DNA of 64,000 nt, from contig NZ_CP007229.1 of the NCBI RefSeq assembly GCF_000941075.1, positions 248,001 through 312,000 on the forward strand. Direction: 5' to 3'. A program made the position numbers and the translations under genes. Shown here piece by piece: positions 58,683 to 64,000 of this stretch; position 1 is the stretch's first letter; every line of letters begins with the position of its first letter. This stretch comes from Mesomycoplasma dispar (GTDB lineage Bacteria > Bacillota_I > Bacilli_A > Mycoplasmatales > Metamycoplasmataceae). Below the pieces are notes generated by a model, which made no database searches, had not been told where the DNA came from, and saw only the letters and a program-made list of their open reading frames with translations.

Positions 58683-58862
58683 ATGCAAAAAAACAGTAGT
58701 GTCTATTGATTTGCACATATGGTTTTTTTTAATAAAATCAATTTTTTTGCATTTTCATTTTTTAATATTTTTTCTAGACTGATTTCTTCTATTAAAAAGA
58801 ATAAGAAAAATTTGAATATTCAATTAATTTGCTATTTGCCCTTTTCGAAACTAATCGCATAA
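58683..58862 (+). CDS. Small ORF upstream of opp (59 aa)
   Basis: Start ATG preceded by GAAGGGATG, a good ribosome-binding site. The product is Phe/Asn/Ile-rich with a hydrophobic middle (MVFFNKINFFAFSFFNIF) and a basic stretch (KKNKKN). One TGA-Trp. It ends 28 bases before a strong terminator, so it may be a leader peptide for the opp operon or a small membrane peptide. Confidence 0.4.
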
Positions 58863-58890
58863 TGGTTATAAAAACAATAGATTAGAATTG

Positions 58891-58918
58891 AAAACGGGTT
58901 AAAAACCCGTTTTTTTAT
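58891..58918 (+). terminator. Strong terminator/attenuator before oppB
   Basis: AAAACGGGTT / AACCCGTTTT with loop AAA, followed by T7. It sits only 30 bases before the oppB ATG and after the small ORF, the place expected for an attenuator. Confidence 0.85.
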
Positions 58919-58947
58919 TTAAATAAGCAAAAAAAGAAAGGAAAAAA

Positions 58948-60048
58948 ATGTCTTTACAAAATGGCGATAGCCAGCATCAGAATTTGAAATCAAGTGTTTT
59001 AGGTTACTCTGATGTTAAAATTAATAGCAAAAACATTGACTATAATTATATTTATTCAGTTCCAAAACCTCGCAAAAATAAATTTACTTGATTTAGATAC
59101 ATTAATTTCGAGTCTTTTGCTTTTAGATTTTTAAAGAAAATCACCAAAATTTTTCTTGAATTTGTAATAGTTGCTTGGATTGTGGCAACTTTTGTTTTCT
59201 TGCTAATTGATTCAATACCAGGCGATCCTGGTTTTCTTGATGGTCTAACCGAAGCACAAAAAACTGCAGAAAAACAACTTTATGGTCTTGATTTACCGCA
59301 AGCACAACGTTATTTCAATTATCTTTGAAAATTTATAAATTTTGACTTTGGAATTTCTTACAGTTTAAGACCGCGCGTTGAAATTAGTGACTTTATTTGA
59401 CAACGATTTTTCACATCATTTTCCATTGGTATCGTTTCAGTTTTCCTAACAATTTTAATTGGAGTTCCACTTGGAATTGCTGTTGGTAAAAATCCAGGAA
59501 AATTTCTTGATAATTTTGCAACAATTTGAATCGCCGTTTTTTCTTCAATTCCTTCACTAGTTTTTGCATTAATTCTGCTTATTTTTGGACAAAAAACTGG
59601 AATTCCTTACATTTTTGATATTCAGGATTTTTCAACTTTTGTCTTACCAGCACTTGCACTTTCAATTGGTTCTGTAATTAGTTACGTTCGCTATATTCGC
59701 TTTGAACTTAATAATGAACTAAATTCAATGCATGCAAAATTCGCTTATTTAAAAAATTTAACAAGAAATCGCTTTGTTTGAACTCATGCGCTTAAAGCTT
59801 CGCTTTTCCCAATTGCAACTTTTTTCCCAATTGTTGTTTTAGGATCGTTTATTGGTTCAATTTTTGTTGAAAAAATTTTCCTAATTACCGGTTCGGGTGG
59901 GATTATGATTGATGCAATTCAATCAAAAGACAATAATATCATTCTTTTTTTAGTAATTGTTTATTCACTTTTAACAATAATTTCTTATACTTTGAGAGAC
60001 ATAAGTTACGAATTACTTGATCCACGAATTAGAAGGAGAGCGAAATAA
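58948..60048 (+). CDS. oppB: Oligopeptide ABC transporter permease
   Basis: 366 residues. About six membrane segments after an unusually long ~65-residue cytoplasmic N-terminus. Family landmarks: IDSIPGDPGFLDGLTEAQ, the YGLDLPQAQRYFNYLWKFINFDFGISY segment and the EAA-like coupling loop near FAYLKNLTRNRFVWTHALKASLFP. First gene of oppBCDF; ATG follows AAAGGAAAAA and its stop overlaps the oppC start by one base. Confidence 0.93.
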
Positions 60049-61013
60049 TGCAGCATTTTCCTTCGATTGAAAAATATATTGACCAAAATTTAAAACCTAA
60101 TCCATTTTTACAGCCTTTTTCTTACCAAATGTGAAAATTGATGACTGCACAGGCGAAAAGTTTTGATCGAAATTATTTTGGAAAACCACGAAATAATTTC
60201 TACGAAGTTTTTCTCCGCTTTTCCCGTTCATTTTCAGGAGTTTTTGGAATTGTCACTATTGGTTTTATGTTAATTTTGGCACTAATTATTCCTTTTACAA
60301 CTGGATCGCCGACGCAATTACGTCCAGATATGAAAAATTTAAACTATTTTACCCAAGGTTTTATTTTAGGAACTGACTCACAAGGACGCGATGTTTGAGC
60401 TTTTTTATGACACGGACTTCGTTTTTCCTTAATTTTAAGTTTTATTGTTGCCCTTTTTGATGTAGTTCTTGGAACTCTTTTTGGAACTTTAATGGGAAAT
60501 TTTGATCTTTTTGATAAAATTTTCACCTTTATTATTAAAATAATTTCAAATATACCAACAATTTTAGTAATTATTTTGATGACTTTAGTTTTACGCCCAA
60601 GTTTTTGAGTACTAATTTTATCATTTTCACTTACAGGATGAATTGGACTTGCAAATCAAGTGCGCGCACAAATAAAAAGGGCAAGAAATTTTACCTGAGT
60701 AATCGCATCGCGAGTTTTAGGAACGCCTTCATATAAAATTCTTTATAATTTTGTGCCAGTAATTATTCCACTTTTGATTACAAATATCGTCTTTGTTATT
60801 CCTGGGACAATTCTTGGTGAAACTGGGCTTGCATTTATCGGACTTTCACTACCAAATGTTGCAACACTTGGAAATGCAATAAATGCTGGAATTCCGATTG
60901 TAACTCTTTATCCACGTTATGTTTTAATTCCTTCTTTTTTCCTGATTTTACTTACATCATCGATCCAAATGATTGGAAATTCAGTTCAAGATGCCCTAAG
61001 GAGACAAAGATAA
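60048..61013 (+). CDS. oppC: Oligopeptide ABC transporter permease
   Basis: 321 residues, partner permease of OppB. N-terminal cytoplasmic region, then GTDSQGRDVWAFLWHGLRFSL, the typical OppC/DppC block before the coupling loop, and a final set of membrane helices (GETGLAFIGLSLPNVATLGNAI). Several TGA-Trp codons. Overlaps oppB (TAATG). Confidence 0.93.
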
Positions 61014-61014
61014 A

Positions 61015-62424
61015 ATGATTTCGTATTTTTATTCAAAAACACCTGAGTGTCTAAAAACTGAAAATCCAAAAATGTGTTATAAATTAACGAAAAATTTGGA
61101 AAAATTTCAAAAAGAAATAGATTTATTAAAAGAGAAAAAACTGAATCCTAAAGAATACGAAGCCAAATTTAATGATCTAAAAGAAAAATTTTTAGCTTAT
61201 GAAGTTAATATTAAAAAACACTATAAGTCAAAAAAATCCTATAAAATACGTGATGTTTTTGATAGAATCCAAAAATATTGACACACAAGTTTCAACCGTT
61301 CTCATTTTGACTTTGAAACTTTTGCTAAAAATGTTGAATATAAACAAATTGGCAATAAAAAACACAAAATTGTTGCCCAAATTAAAAATTTAAATTTATC
61401 TTTTGTCAATCCTGCTAATCCCGAAATTCGCAACATTGTTATTCGTAATGCCTCACTTGATTTTTACGAAGGGGAAATTCATGCAATAATTGGCGAATCA
61501 GGATCAGGAAAATCGGTAATTACTTCTTGTCTTTACGGTCTAGTTGGTCAAAATGCTGTTGTTGAATCAGGAGAAATTAAACTTTTTAACAACCCAGTGC
61601 AGAATTTTGACTTTCGCGCGTGAGAACTTTCAAACTATCGTGGCAAAATTATTTCGGCTGTTTTTCAAAATCCAATGTCGACTTTAAATCCGACAAAAAA
61701 AATTGGCTTGCAAATTATGGAAGGAATGCTGTTAAATAAAATTGTCAAAACTAAAAAAGAAGCTTATGAAAAAGCACTTTTATATTTAAAAATGACCAAA
61801 ATTGCCAACCCTGAAATGGTGATGAAATTATATCCGCACGAACTTTCAGGTGGAATGATTCAAAGAATTGTCATTTCGGCAATTTTGTCATTAGAACCAA
61901 AAATTATTGTAATGGACGAACCCACAACCGCCCTTGATACAACTGTGCAAGCGCTTGTGCTTGATATTATCCGTGATTTGCAAAAAAGACTGAAAATTAC
62001 GATCATTTTTATCACACACGACCTTGGAGTTGTCGCTTCACTTGCAAGTTATATTTCAATTATGTACGCAGGTCAAGTTGTTGAAGAAGGTACAAGAGAT
62101 GAAATTCTTTTAAATCCACGACATCCTTACACTTGAGGGTTAATTACTTCAATGCCCGATGTTAACAAAGGCGATCGTCTCCAGTCAATTCGTGGGGTTG
62201 TTCCTTCTTCTTTAAATTCAATTGTTGGTGATGCTTTTGCGGTTAGAAATGATTATGCACTTGAACAAGATTTCTTTATTGAACCTAATTTTTATCGAAT
62301 AAGTCCGACTCACCGTGTTAAATCAGCATTGCTTGATCCTCGATCACCAAAAGTGATGCCGCCAAAAATTATTTACCAAAAATGAATCGAATTTGCGAAA
62401 ATGAGGCAAAAAAATGAGAAATAA
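61015..62424 (+). CDS. oppD: Oligopeptide ABC transporter ATPase
   Basis: 469 residues, longer than typical OppD (~330) because of a ~125-residue Lys-rich helical N-terminal extension (NLEKFQKEIDLLKEKKLNPKEYEAKF). Walker A GESGSGKS near 160, signature LSGGMIQR near 277, Walker B IIVMDEPTTALD, switch His ITHDLG. The C-terminal Opp-type region (VPSSLNSIVGDAFAVRNDY) lacks the cysteine cluster of iron-sulfur-type OppD proteins. Overlaps oppF by 11 bases. Confidence 0.93.
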
Positions 62425-63745
62425 TCAGAAATTTTATTTAGAAAAAAATAGTTATTTTTTTGGCAAAATTATTCGCAACACTTACCGAGCTCTCACCCCA
62501 GGTGTCGAAAAGATGCTTGATTTTAAAGGTAAATCACCAATTGTTAGTTTCAAAAATGTCGATATTACCTACGGAACAGGAAACCGAAAAAACAAAGTAA
62601 TTCACGATATTAGTTTTAACATTTACGAAGGCGAAGTTCTTTCTTTTGTTGGCGAGTCAGGTTCAGGAAAATCAACAACTGGATCAGCACTTGCTGGTTT
62701 AGTTCCGCGTAGTTTTGGTCAAATTCATATAAACGGCTTTGAATTACCAAAAAACATCCGTAAAATACGTGCTAAAATTCTTGGCAAGTTAGTTTCAAAT
62801 GTGCAAATGATTTTCCAAGATCCACTATCTTCACTAAATCCTTATAAAAATATTTACGATGTAATCACTGAAGGGCTTGTAAATTTAGAGCAACGTGAAA
62901 AAGGATCAATAAAAGTCTTATTTTCACAGCATTATTATCAAAATACTTTCGAAAATTTAATGTCAGCGTTGAAAAAATCTAAAATTTCTCCAGAAATTAT
63001 TCAACAAATTACCAATCATTTCTATAAAAATACATCAGAAATTCCTGTTCTTGACTTATTTTCCAGACTAATTAGTTATCTTGAAAAATTAAGTTTTCTC
63101 GATAAAAAAATCATCGACTTTATTGAAAAAAAGTCTATATTTTTAAAGCACTTTTTGGAAAAACCGACAAAAGATATCACCTATAAATATGTTGTTGATA
63201 TGCTTGCCTCTGTTGGGCTTGACAGTTCGGTTTTATCCCGTTTCCCCCTTGAATTTTCTGGTGGGCAACAGCAACGAATTGGAATTTGCCGCGCTTTATT
63301 GTTAAGGCCAAAAATTCTTGTCGCTGATGAACCAATTTCGGCACTTGATGTTTCAATCCAAGCGCAAATTATTAACATTTTTAAAGATTTAAAAGAAAAA
63401 TACAACCTAACAATCTTTTTCATTTCCCACGATTTGCGAATGGTCGAATATATTTCCGACCGCATTGCCGTAATTTATCGTGGGCGAATTTTAGAAATTG
63501 GACCAACTAAAGAAATTATCAAGAATTTCCTACATCCTTATACAAAATCTCTCATCGAATCAATTCCGACAATTGAATCAAAAGGTGAATCGCTTGCTGG
63601 ATTTATTTATGATCCAATAATTCATAATTATTCAGAACAAAACCAACCTGAATGAATTGATTTAGGCAATAATCACTATATTTTAGCAACTTTTTCTGAG
63701 GTAAACAGGTGAAAATCAGGAGACTATAATTATGAAAAAAACTAA
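62414..63745 (+). CDS. oppF: Oligopeptide ABC transporter ATPase
   Basis: 443 residues. Walker A GESGSGKSTT near 80, Q-loop MIFQDPLSSLNPY, signature FSGGQQQR near 281, Walker B LVADEPISALD, switch FISHDLR. Between the Q-loop and the signature there are about 95 extra residues (SQHYYQNTFENLMSALKKSK... to KPTKDITYKYV), predicted helical, where ordinary OppF has a short helix. The last 30 residues are reached through TGA-Trp codons; it overlaps the next gene by 14 bases. Confidence 0.93.
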
Positions 63746-63999
63746 TATTTTACTTAGTTATTTACTTGCTGGCGGCGCGCTTACAGGTGTTTCAGCTGGT
63801 CTTATGGGTGGGATTAAACTTTATTCAATTAACAACGAACTCGGTGTTTACAATATCGATGTTCAATCTGATGAAAGTGTTGAAACGAAAAAAAATCAGT
63901 TAGTCTATGCTAACTTCCGTAACGCTCAGGGTGAAAAAGTTGCCACTTTTGAAATTACAGCAGATTCGTCGCAAAATTCAGGAACAATTTTGCTAGATC
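63732..63999 (+). CDS. Probable Opp substrate-binding or secreted protein, N-terminal part
   Basis: 89 residues visible before the window ends. Basic start and hydrophobic segment (NILLSYLLAGGALTGVSAGLMGGIKLYS) indicate export, but no lipobox Cys is seen, so it would be secreted or anchored by this segment. Position directly after oppF with a 14-base overlap suggests an OppA role; sequence alone does not prove it. Confidence 0.55.
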   Translation, partial: MKKTNILLSYLLAGGALTGVSAGLMGGIKLYSINNELGVYNIDVQSDESVETKKNQLVYANFRNAQGEKVATFEITADSSQNSGTILLD

Positions 64000-64000
64000 C

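Overview
The window is an AT-rich, gene-dense mollicute chromosome segment. UGA is sense here: almost every long gene (prfA, gltX, alaS, ftsH, opp, the paralog arrays) stays open only if TGA is read as Trp, there is a single peptide release factor gene of the RF1 type, and a tRNA-Trp with anticodon UCA lies at 11506-11580. The lactate dehydrogenase strongly resembles the P36 protein of Mycoplasma (Mesomycoplasma) hyopneumoniae from memory, but with visible differences. I therefore infer a species of the hyopneumoniae cluster (for example flocculare, dispar or ovipneumoniae type), not necessarily hyopneumoniae itself.

Layout. 1-514: end of a restriction-modification specificity-like subunit. 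648-3204: MFS sugar-phosphate-type transporter and ldh, then a structured terminator region and tRNA-Leu(CAA). 3681-6518: a large DUF31-type serine-protease lipoprotein. 6572-11490: a tight operon prfA-prmC-gltX-(hypothetical)-trmL-TrmH-family methyltransferase. 11637-14963: two half-size chromate transporters, a YqaJ-like nuclease and an Hsp33-CinA fusion. 15232-17174: trigger factor and a small membrane/coiled-coil protein.

17192-43607 is a 26-kb accessory island made almost entirely of two unrecognised protein families around an exported trypsin-like protease. The basic unit is A1 and A2 (minus), protease P (minus), then B and a tandem row of C genes (plus). A2 and B are related membrane proteins with two hydrophobic segments; A1 and C are related ~600-residue proteins without signal peptides. 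The unit occurs twice in direct orientation (17.2-33.9 kb with five C genes, 34.1-43.4 kb with two), and the N-terminal stub of a third P gene follows. Copy 1 carries a transposase-encoding IS exactly at the start codon of B and a 372-bp transposase-less element in A2 with a 52-bp direct duplication; copy 2 preserves both empty sites. Both A2 copies are broken, while P and B are intact in both.

43707-63999 is housekeeping: rsmE (minus); alaS-ruvX-hypothetical-pth-tilS-ftsH (plus, mostly overlapping); lysS and a Cof-type HAD phosphatase; an ABC-F protein and mnmE (minus); a lipoprotein; and an oppB-C-D-F operon with a probable substrate-binding protein running off the edge. The opp operon is preceded by a 59-codon ORF and a strong terminator hairpin.

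The best candidate for an undescribed system is the protease-centred divergent module with its mosaic C arrays, conserved 19-codon leader ORFs, and a contiguous variable cassette spanning the A2/A1 junction.
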